From positions 186,001 through 250,000 of the forward strand of contig NZ_SMSG01000002.1 of NCBI RefSeq assembly GCF_004382795.1: a stretch of 64,000 bases of DNA, written 5' to 3'. The notes below the pieces were generated by a model that had not been told where the DNA came from, searched no databases, and saw only the letters and a program-made list of their open reading frames with translations. How positions within the stretch are numbered: position 1 is the first letter of the stretch; each line of letters opens with the position of its first letter. Positions 33,357 to 42,207 of the stretch are shown here, in pieces. The stretch comes from Cumulibacter soli (GTDB lineage Bacteria > Actinomycetota > Actinomycetes > Mycobacteriales > Antricoccaceae). A program made the translations under genes and the position numbers.

Positions 33357-34954
33357 GGCACCGCTTCCTTTTTGCATCTCTCGCTGCGATCCCGACATTG
33401 GCGCTAGCCTCCTGCAGCGGAGCCGGTGCCGAAGGGTCGGACAACAGCACGCCGAGCTCAGGCGGAAGCGCGACATTCGCGGTGAGTTCAGATGCAGGGT
33501 GCGCCGATCCACAGCAAGCCAGCAGCAACGACGCTATTTGGCCGATGCGACAGATCGTTGACTCGCTGACTGATCAGGATCCGGAATCCGGTGACATCGT
33601 GCCGTGGCTGGCGCAGTCGTGGGAGATCAATGATGACGCGACCGAGTTCACGTTCCATCTGGTCTCCGATGCCACGTTCAGCGATGGCGAGCCGGTGGAC
33701 GCCGAAGCGGTCAAGGCCAACTTCGACGCGATCGGTGACCTCGGCGCACGCGGGACATTGGCCCAGGGGTACCTGACCGGCTATACCGGAGCGACCGTCG
33801 TCGATCCGCAGACGGTCACGATCTCCTTCGACGAACCGAATGCGCAGTTCCTGCAGGCAACGTCCACGCACAGCCTCGGGCTGCTCTCACCAGCGAGCGT
33901 GCAACTCGGCGAAGACGAACGGTGCGCCGGTGTAGTGGGATCGGGCCCGTTCGTGATCGAGGACTACACCCCGGACCAGTCCATCGTGTTGACCAAGCGC
34001 GACGGTTACGACTGGGGTTCCTCACTCTTCGCGCACGACGGCGAGGCGTACCTCGATCAGGTCACATTCCAGATCGTGCCCGAGTCCGGAGTCCGTGCCG
34101 GCAGCTTGCAGTCCGGTGAGGTCGATGCGATCAGCAGCATCGGCCCCCAAGACGAAGCAGCATTCACCGGCACCGATGTCCAGCTTCAGGACCGCGCCAA
34201 CCCCGGCATCGTATTCAATCTCGCGTTCAACCACGGGCGACCGCTTGGCGCCGACCCCATCGTGCGAGAGGCGATCTCGAAGGTGATCGACCGCCCGCAA
34301 ATTGTCGATACCGTCTACACCTCACAGACAAAGCCTGCCACCAGCATCCTCGCCGAGACCACGCCCTATTACGACTCTCAAGAGGACCTGCTGGGCACCG
34401 ATATCGACGGCGCCCAGCAACTACTCGAGGACGACGGTTGGTCGACCGGCGAGGAGGGAATCTACGCCAAGAACGGAAAGAAACTCAGCCTGACAATCTC
34501 GTGGAGTGCGGTCATCGGCACCAACAAACCCGCCTTGGAATTGATTCAACAGCAGGCCGCAGCCGCCGGCATCGACCTACAACTCAAGGAACTGCAGGTC
34601 AGCGACTCGGCAACCGTGATCGCCGAAGGCGACTTCGACATCTGGTGGTACAACGTGACCCGCGCCGATCCGGACATTTTGCGATCAACGTACTCAACGA
34701 GCCTGTCAAACCGGTATTCGCTGCCGCCATCGGAGCTCGATGAGGTGCTTGACGCTCAGGGCGCAGTCGCGGATCCGCAGCAAAGGGCCGAGTACGCCGC
34801 CGACGCTCAGCAGCTGATCGTGCAGAACTACTACGCGATCCCGATCGTCGAACTCACCACTGTCTTGGCCCACGGGCCGAACATCCATGACATCGCCTTC
34901 GACGCATCCTCGCGAATCCAACTGTTCGACACCTACATCGACGACAAGGGGTGA
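33353..34954 (+). CDS. Peptide-type ABC transporter substrate-binding lipoprotein (family 5), module 1
   Basis: A 533-residue extracellular binding protein. A signal peptide (R-H-R-F-L-F-A-S-L) ends in the lipobox L-A-S-C near residue 20, giving a lipid-anchored mature protein. The SBP_bac_5 fold is recognisable from S-L-T-D-Q-D-P-E-S-G, L-A-Q-S-W-E-I-N-D-D-A-T-E-F-T-F-H-L and the later V-R-E-A-I-S-K-V-I-D-R-P-Q-I. Members bind peptides, glutathione, nickel or other ligands. It is a close paralogue of the protein at 42208; a 134-bp stretch (33728-33861) is identical to 42595-42728. The permease pair follows directly, so this copy is the one tied to the transporter. Confidence 0.88.
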   Translation: MRHRFLFASLAAIPTLALASCSGAGAEGSDNSTPSSGGSATFAVSSDAGCADPQQASSNDAIWPMRQIVDSLTDQDPESGDIVPWLAQSWEINDDATEFTFHLVSDATFSDGEPVDAEAVKANFDAIGDLGARGTLAQGYLTGYTGATVVDPQTVTISFDEPNAQFLQATSTHSLGLLSPASVQLGEDERCAGVVGSGPFVIEDYTPDQSIVLTKRDGYDWGSSLFAHDGEAYLDQVTFQIVPESGVRAGSLQSGEVDAISSIGPQDEAAFTGTDVQLQDRANPGIVFNLAFNHGRPLGADPIVREAISKVIDRPQIVDTVYTSQTKPATSILAETTPYYDSQEDLLGTDIDGAQQLLEDDGWSTGEEGIYAKNGKKLSLTISWSAVIGTNKPALELIQQQAAAAGIDLQLKELQVSDSATVIAEGDFDIWWYNVTRADPDILRSTYSTSLSNRYSLPPSELDEVLDAQGAVADPQQRAEYAADAQQLIVQNYYAIPIVELTTVLAHGPNIHDIAFDASSRIQLFDTYIDDKG

Positions 34955-34961
34955 CGGCGAC

Positions 34962-35942
34962 GTGGCCAGATACCTGCTGCGCCGATTAGGCCTCGCGATC
35001 GGCGTCCTATGGGCTGCCTTCACGGTCTCCTTCGTGGTGCTCTACCTGGTTCCCGGTGACGTCGTCGATGCGATGACCTCGGCGTCGGACGTCCCACTGT
35101 CGGCGGCGCAGATCGCCGACCTACGGGCAGAGTACGGCGTCGACGAGCCACTGATCGTGCAGTACGGCGAACGACTGTGGGCCGCGTTGCAAGGCGACTT
35201 CGGCAATTCGATTCAGAATGGCCGCTCGGTCACCGACTCAATCATGGGTGCGCTGCCGTCGACTGCCGCCCTCGCGGGGTTCGCGCTCGGGCTCGCCGTG
35301 ATCGGCGGCGGCCTGCTCGCACTTGTCGCAAGCGGTACCGAATCGCGCTGGGCGCGTCAACTGTTGCTGGCGCTCCCACCGCTGGCGGTGTCCCTGCCGA
35401 CGTTCTGGGTCGGCCTGGTGCTGGTGCAGATCTTCAGCTTCCAGTTCGGCTGGTTTCCCGCGGTAGGCGGTGAAGGCATCGCCGGTCTCGTACTGCCGGC
35501 AATCACGCTGGCACTGCCGATCGGCGCGGTGTTCGCACAGGTGCTCTCGCAATCGCTGGGAGCTGCCCTGCACGACGCGTACGTCACGACGGCACGCGCC
35601 AAAGGCGTAGGGCGAGCAGCCGTCTTACTGCGGCACGCCCTACGCAACGCAGCACTACCCGCGCTCACGATCGCCGGCGTACTCGTCGGCAACCTGCTGG
35701 CCGGTGCGGTGGTCGTCGAAACCGTGTTCGCCAGAGCCGGCATCGGACGGTTGACCGTACAGGGCGTCACCGCGCAAGACATTCCACTTGTACAAGGCAT
35801 CGTAGTGTTCGGCGCGCTCGTGTTCGTCACCGTGAACCTGATTGTCGACGTGATCTATCCGCTGTTGGATCCCCGCGTCGCAATCGCCCGGAACAAAGTG
35901 CCTAAAGAACGACCGGCCGCCACGAAGGAGGTGCTGGTATGA
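34962..35942 (+). CDS. DppB-type ABC transporter permease
   Basis: A 326-residue inner-membrane permease with six hydrophobic segments. It starts with the family-typical R-Y-L-L-R-R-L-G-L-A-I-G-V-L after GTG at 34962. An in-frame ATG 25 codons earlier would overlap the binding-protein gene and add no conserved residues. The segment F-V-V-L-Y-L-V-P-G-D-V-V is the DppB signature, and the EAA-like loop lies in A-R-A-K-G-V-G-R-A-A-V-L-L-R-H-A-L. It would pair with the DppC-like protein. Function: forms the membrane channel for import of a peptide-like or organosulfur ligand. Confidence 0.9.
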   Translation: MARYLLRRLGLAIGVLWAAFTVSFVVLYLVPGDVVDAMTSASDVPLSAAQIADLRAEYGVDEPLIVQYGERLWAALQGDFGNSIQNGRSVTDSIMGALPSTAALAGFALGLAVIGGGLLALVASGTESRWARQLLLALPPLAVSLPTFWVGLVLVQIFSFQFGWFPAVGGEGIAGLVLPAITLALPIGAVFAQVLSQSLGAALHDAYVTTARAKGVGRAAVLLRHALRNAALPALTIAGVLVGNLLAGAVVVETVFARAGIGRLTVQGVTAQDIPLVQGIVVFGALVFVTVNLIVDVIYPLLDPRVAIARNKVPKERPAATKEVLV

Positions 35943-36868
35943 GCGAGGCAGCGACCCTTGAACGTAAGACGCCGCCTGCGGTATCACCGGAATTCGGTTC
36001 CCGTGAGGATGCGTTGGACAGTGCTCCACCGCCTGCCCGACGTGGATTGCCGCGATGGCTGACATTCGCACTGGCGCGACCCGGGCTGATCCTCAGCGTG
36101 CTGTTCCTCGGCATGGTTCTGCTGGCATGCTTCGCCCCGAATGTCCTGGCCGACGGTGACCCACTCACCGGAGATCCTGACGATCATCTACAAGGACCTA
36201 GCGGCGAACACCTCTTCGGCACCGACCAACTTGGTCGCGACATCTATACCCGGGTGGTGCACGGAACCGCTTTATCGCTGCAATCAGCGCTCGTTGCCGT
36301 CTCGATCGCGCTCATCGTCGGCGGCCTGCTAGGTCTGGTTGCCGGGACGATCGGTAGATGGGTGGACGAGGCGATCATGCGGGTCGTGGACGTCCTGCTG
36401 GCGATTCCCGCCCTTCTGCTATCACTGGCGCTTATCACCGCACTCGGATACGGCACGCTGAACGTGGCGATCGCCGTTGCGATCGGTTCTATAGCTACGT
36501 TTTCGCGAGTCGCGCGGTCGCAAACGTTAAAGGTCGCCCAAGCCACCTATGTCGAGGCCGCCCGATCGGTGGGCTCGCGGGGGTGGACGACGTTGCGACG
36601 GCACATCCTGCCGAATGCAGCCGGCCCGATCATCGCGCTCGCGGTGCTGGAGTTTGGCGTCGCGATCCTCGCGGTCAGTTCATTGAGCTTCCTCGGGTAC
36701 GGCGCTCCCCCGCCCACGCCGGAGTGGGGATCGATGGTCGCCGAAGGACGAAACTATCTGGCCACCTCGTGGTGGCTCACTACTCTGCCAGGCCTGACGG
36801 TCGCGGCGACCGTGCTGGCGGTCAACCGCGTTTCCCGCGCCCTGGACGGCGAATGGAGCCGAGCATAA
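35939..36868 (+). CDS. DppC-type ABC transporter permease
   Basis: A 309-residue permease. The N-terminus is long and charged before the first membrane helix (P-G-L-I-L-S-V-L-F-L). The motif H-L-F-G-T-D-Q-L-G-R-D near residues 91-101 is diagnostic of the DppC family, and the EAA loop is in Y-V-E-A-A-R-S-V-G-S-R-G-W. The final stretch W-G-S-M-V-A-E-G-R-N-Y is also typical. Its start overlaps the DppB-like stop (ATGA), and its stop is adjacent to the ATPase start with no gap, so subunit amounts are coupled. Confidence 0.92.
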   Translation: MSEAATLERKTPPAVSPEFGSREDALDSAPPPARRGLPRWLTFALARPGLILSVLFLGMVLLACFAPNVLADGDPLTGDPDDHLQGPSGEHLFGTDQLGRDIYTRVVHGTALSLQSALVAVSIALIVGGLLGLVAGTIGRWVDEAIMRVVDVLLAIPALLLSLALITALGYGTLNVAIAVAIGSIATFSRVARSQTLKVAQATYVEAARSVGSRGWTTLRRHILPNAAGPIIALAVLEFGVAILAVSSLSFLGYGAPPPTPEWGSMVAEGRNYLATSWWLTTLPGLTVAATVLAVNRVSRALDGEWSRA

Positions 36869-38545
36869 ATGACCGCAACCAATCCACTGCTGCAGGTGAC
36901 GGACCTACACGCGAGTTACCGCACCCGCTCGGGCTCGGCTGCTGCGCTGCGCGGGGTCGACCTACGAGTATCGCGCGGCGAAGTCGTCGCGTTAGTCGGC
37001 GAGTCCGGTTCCGGTAAGTCAACGCTCGCCCACGCGATCATCGGCCTCCTACCAGCCAACGCGAGCATCGACGGTGGCTCGATCCGCTGGCGTGACCAAG
37101 AAATCGCCGGCGCCTCGAACCGTACCTACCGACGGCTCCGGGGGCGTGAGATCGGACTGGTGCCACAAGACCCGACCATTTCGCTCAATCCGGTTCAACG
37201 AATCGGTCCGCAGGTCGCCGAAGTGTTGCGTGCGCATGGGCTAGCCGATCGCCGCACCTCAACCAACGCTGCAATCGAGGCGTTGGATCGGGCTGGGCTA
37301 CCCGATCCCGGGGTGCGCGCCAAACAGTACCCACACCAACTCTCCGGCGGTATGCGCCAGCGCGCACTGATCGCGATCGGCACCGCCGCCGAACCCAGCC
37401 TGCTCATCGCTGACGAACCCACCAGCGCACTTGACGTGACCGTCCAGGCACGCATCCTCGATGCGATCGAGACGATGCGCGACGAACAGGACATGGCAGT
37501 GCTGCTGGTCACGCACGATCTGGGTGTCGCCGCCGATCGCGCGCAGCGCATCGTGGTGATGTCGAACGGGCAAATCGTCGAGGAGGGACCGACCGAGCAG
37601 GTCTTACACGCACCGCGGCACGACTACACCAAGCGGCTGCTGCAAGCCGCGCCCGGGCTACGCCTCGGCGACACGGCCGAGAGCATTGATGTCAGCTCCC
37701 CGGATCCCGCTCGGATCGCAACAGCCAACGCTGCAGCGCCGCCACTGGTGCAGAGCGTCAATCTCGTCAAGGAGTTCGACCTTCCGGGCGGCGGCACGCT
37801 GCGCGCGGTCAACGACGTAAGTTTCCAGATTCGGATCGGGCACACCCTCGCGCTGGTGGGCGAATCCGGATCCGGGAAATCCACCACAGCGCGTCTGGTG
37901 CTCGGCCTGGAGCAGCCGACGTCGGGCACGGTGACGGTCGCCGGCCGGCAGATGAACGGCCTACGCGGGTCCGCCTGGCGCGACGCGCGCCGGAGCGCGC
38001 AACTGGTCTATCAGAATCCCTATGCGTCGTTGGACCCACGTTGGAGCGTCGCGGATATCGTCACCGAACCGCTGCGGGTCTTCGACGTGGGCAGCAAAGA
38101 GGATCGACATCGACGTGCCGCGGAGTTGATCGGCCGTGTCGCATTGCCCTACGCGACGCTCAAACGCAAGGCAACCGAACTATCTGGTGGGCAACGGCAA
38201 CGGGTCGCGATCGCACGCGCACTAGCTCTTTCTCCCGAACTCGTCGTACTCGATGAACCGGTCTCCGCGCTGGATGTGTCCGTACAGGCCCAGGTTCTGG
38301 AACTACTCGTCGAACTGCAGTCGCAACAGCAACTGACCTACCTGTTCATCACCCACGACCTAGCGGTAGTTCGGCAGATCGCCCACAGCGCGGCGGTCAT
38401 GCGCCGCGGCGAGATCGTCGAGGCCGGCGCCACCAACGACTTGTTCACCAATCCCCGACATGACTACACCCGCGACCTGCTGGCGGCAATCGCCGGGCAA
38501 CGCAGCAGCGCAGATCGCGTACCGATCGGAGCAGTATCGAAATGA
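36869..38545 (+). CDS. Fused DppDF-type ABC transporter ATPase
   Basis: A 558-residue protein with two ATPase modules in one chain. Module 1: Walker A G-E-S-G-S-G-K-S-T near residues 45-53, signature L-S-G-G-M-R-Q-R near 159, Walker B L-L-I-A-D-E-P near 180. Module 2: G-E-S-G-S-G-K-S-T near 333, signature L-S-G-G-Q-R-Q-R near 434, and L-V-V-L-D-E-P near 453. The C-terminal oligopeptide-transporter tail follows each module (P-R-H-D-Y-T). Fused DppDF proteins are common in GsiA-like transporters of glutathione and peptides. It directly follows the permeases and overlaps the next monooxygenase by ATGA. The two modules come from one ancestral fusion. Confidence 0.92.
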   Translation: MTATNPLLQVTDLHASYRTRSGSAAALRGVDLRVSRGEVVALVGESGSGKSTLAHAIIGLLPANASIDGGSIRWRDQEIAGASNRTYRRLRGREIGLVPQDPTISLNPVQRIGPQVAEVLRAHGLADRRTSTNAAIEALDRAGLPDPGVRAKQYPHQLSGGMRQRALIAIGTAAEPSLLIADEPTSALDVTVQARILDAIETMRDEQDMAVLLVTHDLGVAADRAQRIVVMSNGQIVEEGPTEQVLHAPRHDYTKRLLQAAPGLRLGDTAESIDVSSPDPARIATANAAAPPLVQSVNLVKEFDLPGGGTLRAVNDVSFQIRIGHTLALVGESGSGKSTTARLVLGLEQPTSGTVTVAGRQMNGLRGSAWRDARRSAQLVYQNPYASLDPRWSVADIVTEPLRVFDVGSKEDRHRRAAELIGRVALPYATLKRKATELSGGQRQRVAIARALALSPELVVLDEPVSALDVSVQAQVLELLVELQSQQQLTYLFITHDLAVVRQIAHSAAVMRRGEIVEAGATNDLFTNPRHDYTRDLLAAIAGQRSSADRVPIGAVSK

Positions 38546-39645
38546 AATTCCTCGTCCTGACCCTGATCACTCATACTCCGGATCCGGTCACCGGAGTCCA
38601 AACGTCGACGCACGAACGGCTGCGCCGCGTGATCGAGCACGCCGAACTGGCCGAGGAACTCGGCTACGACGGTTATGCCGTTGGCGAGCGGCACGAACGG
38701 CCATTTATTTCCTCATCGCCACCGGTGGTCCTGAGCCACATCGCTGCCCGTACCCGCACCATCCGGCTATTCACCGGTGTCACGACACTGGCACTGCTGG
38801 ATCCGGTCCGCGCGTACGAGGACTACGCAACGCTCGACAACCTCGCCGACGGACGCCTGGAACTCATCATCGGCAAAGGAAACGGCTCCGCGCAGCGCGA
38901 ACTTTTCGCGGTCACGCCAGAGGACCAATGGGACCGCAACAAGGAATCTTACGAGCTGTTCCGACAGCTATGGCGTACGCCGACAGTGTCCTTCCAGGGA
39001 AGGTATCGACCACCAATTGATACCGCGGAAGTCTGGCCGAAGCCGTTCCAGCGCCCGATCCGGGTGTGGCACGGCAGCGCCACCAGCGAACGGTCCGTCG
39101 ATCTGGCGGTTCAATATGGCGAACCTCTGTTCTCCGCGAACGTCACCAACCCGATCGAGCCGTACGCCGACCTCGTCGCCTATTACCGGCGCCGGTGGGC
39201 CGAGGCCGGGCGGGACCCGCGTGATGCGCTGGTCGGAGCAGGCACGGCCGGGTTCTCGATCGCCAGACGGTCTCAGGACGCGATCGAGGCATTCCGTCCG
39301 CTCTACGTGGCGCGCGAGAAGGCACTGGCCGCTAGCGGAGTTCAGCCGGTATTCGCCTCGTATGAGGATTTCGTCGACCGCAGTTCGGCGTTGATCGGCA
39401 GTCCCCAGCAAGTCGGCGAGAAGATTCGTCGCATCCATCAATACCTAGGCAACGAGGTACTGCACCTGCACGCCGACGGTGAGGGCCAGAGCACGGCCGA
39501 ACACCGCGCTTCTCTGGAACTGTTTCAGAGCGAGGTCGCGCCGGAACTTCGTCGCGACCTGCCGAGCAGACCCCTGGCCGCCCCAGTCAATCCGGCTTCG
39601 GAAATTCAGCACAATCACTCCGCGTCGGAGAAGGTGGCGATCTGA
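38542..39645 (+). CDS. LLM-class flavin-dependent monooxygenase
   Basis: A 367-residue luciferase-family protein. Typical features are the N-terminal E-H-A-E-L-A-E-E-L-G-Y-D-G-Y-A-V-G-E-R-H segment (about residues 31-50), D-N-L-A-D-G-R-L-E-L-I-I-G-K-G-N-G near 98-114, and R-I-R-V-W-H-G-S-A near the middle. It lacks the C-terminal extension of the NtaA/DszA group and differs from the pairs at 30695/43860, so it is a third type within the cluster. It overlaps the ATPase stop by ATGA and is followed 2 bp later by another LLM protein. Substrate unknown; cofactor reduced FMN or F420 cannot be told apart by motif. Confidence 0.85.
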   Translation: MKFLVLTLITHTPDPVTGVQTSTHERLRRVIEHAELAEELGYDGYAVGERHERPFISSSPPVVLSHIAARTRTIRLFTGVTTLALLDPVRAYEDYATLDNLADGRLELIIGKGNGSAQRELFAVTPEDQWDRNKESYELFRQLWRTPTVSFQGRYRPPIDTAEVWPKPFQRPIRVWHGSATSERSVDLAVQYGEPLFSANVTNPIEPYADLVAYYRRRWAEAGRDPRDALVGAGTAGFSIARRSQDAIEAFRPLYVAREKALAASGVQPVFASYEDFVDRSSALIGSPQQVGEKIRRIHQYLGNEVLHLHADGEGQSTAEHRASLELFQSEVAPELRRDLPSRPLAAPVNPASEIQHNHSASEKVAI

Positions 39646-39647
39646 GA

Positions 39648-40787
39648 ATGAGCACTATCCCCATGTCCATCCTTGATCTCGCACCGATCCCCGACGGCTC
39701 GAGTGCCGCGGATGCGCTGCGCAACACCATCGATCTCGCGAAGCAGGCCGAGCAGTTCGGGTACAACCGCTATTGGGTCGCCGAACATCATTTCAATCCG
39801 GGCGTTGCGAGCTCCTCACCGACCGTCCTGATCGCACTGATTGCCGCAGCGACAAAACGAATCCGGGTAGGGTCGGGCGCCGTACTCGCCGGGAACACGA
39901 CCGCGACCGCGCTCGTCGAGCAGTGGGGCACCATCGATGCGTTACACCCGGGGCGTCTCGATCTCGGGCTCGGCAGGACAGGCCAGCGCCGCCAGGAAGC
40001 ATTCGCCACGGTCGCCGCAGCGCCGGCGACCGCCCCCACCAACCCCCGGCGTCAGGAACGAACGGTGAACGGGCTGTTACTACCGGCGCCGGTTGACATC
40101 ACCAAGCTCTTGACCTCAGATCGGCTGCGGAATCAGGATGTGCTGCTGCGTCAGGAAGGTGCCGTACCACCGCCGTTTGCCGAACAGGTCTCAGACGTCG
40201 AGGCACTGCTGAACGGCTCCTTCATCGGCCCTTCAGGCGATCCCGTGCACGTGGTGCCGGGCGAGGGCGCGCAGCTACAGGTCTGGCTTTTGGGCAGCAG
40301 CGGTGGTGAGAGCGCGCAGCTCGCCGGTGCGCGCGGTTTACCGTTCGCCGCCAACTATCACGTCGCGCCGTCGGCTGTCCTCGACGCAGTTGAGGCATAC
40401 CGCGCCGCATTCGTCCCCTCAGCGACGCTAGCCGAACCCTACGTGGTGGTCTCGGCCGATGTCGTGGTCGCCGAGAGCGACGAACGAGCGAAAGCGCTCG
40501 CTGCGCCCTATCCCACCTGGGTACACAGCATCCGCAGCGGCGCGGGCGCGATTCCCTACCCCTCGCCCAACCAGGTTGCGCTCAACGAGTTCTCGAGCGA
40601 AGACTGGGCGCTCGTCGAGGATCGCGTTCGCACTCAGTTCGTGGGTTCACCCGCGCGTGTCGCCGAGCGCCTGCGCGTCCTACAGGACGCCACCGGCGCT
40701 GACGAGTTACTCATCACCTCGGTCACTCACGATCACTCTGACCGAGTGCGCTCACACGAATTACTAGCAACCGAGTGGCTCGGCTAA
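39648..40787 (+). CDS. MsnO8-like LLM-class flavin-dependent oxidoreductase
   Basis: A 379-residue luciferase-family protein beginning I-P-M-S-I-L-D-L-A-P-I-P-D-G, a start typical of MsnO8-type oxidoreductases. The R-Y-W-V-A-E-H-H-F-N-P-G-V-A-S-S segment and the L-H-P-G-R-L-D-L-G-L-G-R motif support the call. Members lie in clusters for sulfur-compound use or antibiotic biosynthesis and oxidise small molecules. The gene is 2 bp after the previous LLM gene, and 87 bp precede the DUF1684 gene. Four different luciferase-type enzymes therefore belong to this transcription unit. Confidence 0.83.
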   Translation: MSTIPMSILDLAPIPDGSSAADALRNTIDLAKQAEQFGYNRYWVAEHHFNPGVASSSPTVLIALIAAATKRIRVGSGAVLAGNTTATALVEQWGTIDALHPGRLDLGLGRTGQRRQEAFATVAAAPATAPTNPRRQERTVNGLLLPAPVDITKLLTSDRLRNQDVLLRQEGAVPPPFAEQVSDVEALLNGSFIGPSGDPVHVVPGEGAQLQVWLLGSSGGESAQLAGARGLPFAANYHVAPSAVLDAVEAYRAAFVPSATLAEPYVVVSADVVVAESDERAKALAAPYPTWVHSIRSGAGAIPYPSPNQVALNEFSSEDWALVEDRVRTQFVGSPARVAERLRVLQDATGADELLITSVTHDHSDRVRSHELLATEWLG

Positions 40788-40874
40788 GTCCCCATCATCA
40801 GCTCGCCCGTTAGGAACCGAACACGCAGCATCAGCGACCGGCCTCGCCGCCGCTGCCTGACATAGGAGAAACTC

Positions 40875-41735
40875 ATGACCGCTACCGGTATCGACGCCCA
40901 CCAGTTCGCCGAAGAATGGGCGCGGTGGCATGCCGACCACGAAAAGTTACGTGCACACGAGCACGGATTCCTGGCCATAACCGGCCTGCATTGGCTCGGC
41001 GATCAGCCCATCACGCTGCCCGACGCGCCGGGCACCTGGAGCACCGGCGACAACGGCCCAGTCGTCGAGCTCGATGGCGCCGAATCACTTACCCTCAACG
41101 GTGTTGCGATCACCGGCCGACACCAATTCGGACCGATACCCGAGCGCGGTGGCGTCGATGTCGCATTCGACGGTGGGGTGATCGAAGTAGCGCGCCGAGG
41201 TGGGCGGGACCTGCTACGACCGCGACGAGCAGATAACCCGTTCCTCGCCGAATACAAGGGAAATCCGACCTTTGATCCATCTGCAACCTGGCGTGTGAAG
41301 GCACGCTTCCTGCCATGGGATGAGCCCCGCGCCGTCACCGTCGGTGCCGCCGTGGACGACCTGCAGCACGTCTACGACTCCCCTGGACAAGTCGAGTTCG
41401 ACCTCGACGGTCAGCGGATCCGACTCACTGTGTTCCCCGGTCACACGCCAGATTCGCTGTTCGCGCTATTTACCGATCAAACGAGCGGCGTCACTACCTA
41501 TAGCGCAAACCGGAGCCTATCGATCCCCGCTCCGGATGACGCCGGGAATACGGTCATCGACTTCAATCGCGCGACGAACCTGCCATGCGCACACACCGAC
41601 TTCGCTACCTGCCCGCTGCCGCCGGCCGAGAACCGCCTGACGATAGCCGTCGAGGCAGGAGAGAAGACGCCGACGAGTCGACTCGTCGGCACCGTTACCG
41701 AATCGGGCATCACCGCTCCGGAGTTGTACCGATAG
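40875..41735 (+). CDS. DUF1684-family protein
   Basis: A 286-residue protein of the DUF1684 family. The signature is the C-terminal D-F-N-R-A-T-N-L-P-C-A-H-T followed by T-C-P-L-P-P-A-E-N-R-L; the N-terminal W-R/W-H-x-D-H segment and L-x-W-L-G-D motif fit too. There is no signal peptide. Function is not established, but the family often occurs next to flavin monooxygenases, as here. It starts with ATG at 40875 after GAGAAACTC. It is the last gene of module 1 and is closed by a strong terminator at 41765-41797. Confidence 0.87.
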   Translation: MTATGIDAHQFAEEWARWHADHEKLRAHEHGFLAITGLHWLGDQPITLPDAPGTWSTGDNGPVVELDGAESLTLNGVAITGRHQFGPIPERGGVDVAFDGGVIEVARRGGRDLLRPRRADNPFLAEYKGNPTFDPSATWRVKARFLPWDEPRAVTVGAAVDDLQHVYDSPGQVEFDLDGQRIRLTVFPGHTPDSLFALFTDQTSGVTTYSANRSLSIPAPDDAGNTVIDFNRATNLPCAHTDFATCPLPPAENRLTIAVEAGEKTPTSRLVGTVTESGITAPELYR

Positions 41736-41764
41736 CACAGCCGATCTAGCCGCTTCCCAAACAT

Positions 41765-41797
41765 GGCGGGTCTTTGGGGTTCCCCCGAAGGCCCGCC
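41765..41797 (+). terminator. Terminator closing module 1
   Basis: A 15-bp stem with two G-U pairs (outer GGCGGG/CCCGCC, inner GGGG/CCCC) and a 3-base loop, located 29 bp after the DUF1684 stop and followed by CTGTGCGTTCTTG. It separates module 1 from the second leader promoter. Confidence 0.75.
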
Positions 41798-41871
41798 CTG
41801 TGCGTTCTTGCAGACCCTAGATATATCAGGCATGCGCGATTATGAGGCACGCCACACCGCCTCGTTGCCAC

Positions 41872-41908
41872 TTGTGCAACCTAGGGCAGTCGTTTATTCT
41901 TCAACCAG
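41872..41908 (+). promoter_or_regulatory. Promoter P2 of the second leader-peptide module
   Basis: A -35-like TTGTGC (41872-41877), a 17-bp spacer and a -10 box TATTCT (41895-41900), followed by the same CTTCAACCAG block as in P1. GTCGTTTATTCTTCAACC (start of 41889-41908) differs from the P1 copy at a single base. The duplication covers promoter, leader peptide and part of the structural genes. Confidence 0.65.
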
Positions 41909-41956
41909 GCAATTCGGCCACACCCCAACGATATCGGCGAAGAAAAGGACGGCCCC

Positions 41957-42070
41957 ATGCGTACTGCTGGCACCTTCCGTATCGCCACCACGCACCTGCA
42001 GGGATACGACGCCGCATGGCGGCTCTACCTTGACCTGGCACTCGCTGCCGGAATGCGCTGTCCGCGCTAG
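41957..42070 (+). CDS. Short leader peptide 2 (37 codons), C-terminal M-R-C-P-R
   Basis: A small open frame starting M-R-T-A-G-T and ending A-A-W-R-L-Y-L-D-L-A-L-A-A-G-M-R-C-P-R, with AAGGA 7 bases upstream. It is the paralogue of the frame at 30377-30505: the A-A-W-R-L-Y-x-D-L-x-L core and the final M-R-C are shared while the N-termini differ, which implies selection on the encoded peptide rather than mere DNA duplication. The 137 bp that follow, up to the binding-protein gene at 42208, contain no gene and end with an AAAGG site. Role as a sulfur- or cysteine-responsive leader is inferred from its resemblance to actinobacterial sulfur leaders. Confidence 0.72.
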   Translation: MRTAGTFRIATTHLQGYDAAWRLYLDLALAAGMRCPR

Positions 42071-42207
42071 TCGCGCCACCCCAGCCCGCATTCCCTCTCG
42101 TCACCCATCGGCACTCCGGCCGCGATGGTTTGGCCACTACGCGTATCACCGTAATCGCCACCCGTTGGCGCGTGACGCCACATCTCCTGACAAAGGTCAA
42201 AACTCTC

